From an uncultured Methylopila sp. (GTDB taxonomy: Bacteria > Pseudomonadota > Alphaproteobacteria > Rhizobiales > Methylopilaceae), in the NCBI GenBank assembly GCA_902168115.1, contig CABHPB010000030.1, forward strand, positions 1-64,000: a DNA stretch of 64,000 bases, written 5' to 3'. The notes below the pieces were generated by a model. It searched no databases and was not told the DNA's origin. It saw only the letters and a program-made list of their open reading frames with translations. Positions 63,962 through 64,000 of the stretch are shown here, piece by piece. Positions within the stretch are counted from its first letter, which is position 1. Each line of letters starts with the position of its first letter. A program made the position numbers and the translations under genes.

Positions 63962-64000
63962 TCAGACGAAGCGCCCGCCGCGCTGCAGGACCTCGATCTT
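63962..64000 (-). CDS. partial leftward gene, last 12 residues only
   Basis: The minus strand from the window's right edge reads KIEVLQRGGRFV and then a TGA stop (63962-63964). This is a plausible end of a protein whose body lies to the right of the window. No family can be named from 12 residues; it could also be chance. Confidence 0.35.
   Translation of the reverse strand, partial: KIEVLQRGGRFV

Overview
This 64-kb window is ordinary-density chromosomal DNA of a high-G+C alphaproteobacterium, very probably a member of the Hyphomicrobiales (Rhizobiales). The evidence is the gene content and order: ffh, rpsP and rimM together; hbd, etfA, etfB and a PduO-type cobalamin adenosyltransferase together; DUF4167, prmC, prfA, ptsP, lysC and ubiG in a row; BacA/SbmA; and SleB-type hydrolases. 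Two signature enzymes of the ethylmalonyl-CoA pathway are present, methylsuccinyl-CoA dehydrogenase (24853-26526) and ethylmalonyl-CoA mutase MeaA (39742-41712). This points to an organism that assimilates C1 or C2 compounds through that pathway, such as a serine-cycle methylotroph. No tRNA, rRNA, CRISPR array, transposase or prophage was seen.

Layout. 1-8.2 kb: the end of ftsK, then a leftward block with a YjfB-like small protein, hbd, etfA/etfB, a rhomboid protease, the adenosyltransferase, a twin-membrane protein and TspO. 8.3-13.5 kb: the translation/secretion block rimM-rpsP-[AT-rich membrane gene]-ffh, then dapF. 13.5-18.5 kb: soxR with a textbook SoxR box facing a flavin reductase and a fused arylamine N-acetyltransferase, an I78-type inhibitor, and a large molybdopterin oxidoreductase. 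18.5-30.8 kb: copA, an AEC transporter, bacA, DUF1963, mcd with a tiny coupled repeat protein, a DMT transporter, YihY, OsmC, a lytic transglycosylase and LemA. 30.9-32.7 kb: two tandem copies of a structured non-coding RNA candidate, and an AT-rich DUF429 gene inserted at the terminator of the second copy. 32.7-43.6 kb: leuC, a GNAT, three small secreted proteins, a zincin, DUF1232, two SleB hydrolases, meaA, an NlpC/P60-like hydrolase and a PadR regulator. 43.6-64 kb: clpB, MOSC and MFS genes, DUF4167, prmC-prfA-ptsP, lysC, ubiG, rpmF, mtgA, ispA, pyrF, a FixJ-type regulator and two small enzymes.

How genes work together. Mcd passes electrons to the EtfAB encoded about 20 kb away, MeaA needs adenosylcobalamin that the adenosyltransferase can supply, and Hbd belongs to the same C4-CoA chemistry, so one carbon pathway is spread over the window rather than gathered in an operon. 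PrmC methylates the release factor PrfA, and the two genes overlap. Several envelope genes (two SleB hydrolases, the NlpC/P60-like protein) have TTAACC-containing sites that resemble CtrA targets.

The strongest unexplained signals are the paired RNA elements at 30990-31110 and 31520-31634, whose stems show a compensatory base change, and the 13-bp direct repeats (31621-31633, 32425-32437) that bracket the AT-rich DUF429 cassette. A second AT-rich gene is fitted tightly between ffh and rpsP. All functional statements rest on reading the sequence; no database search was run.
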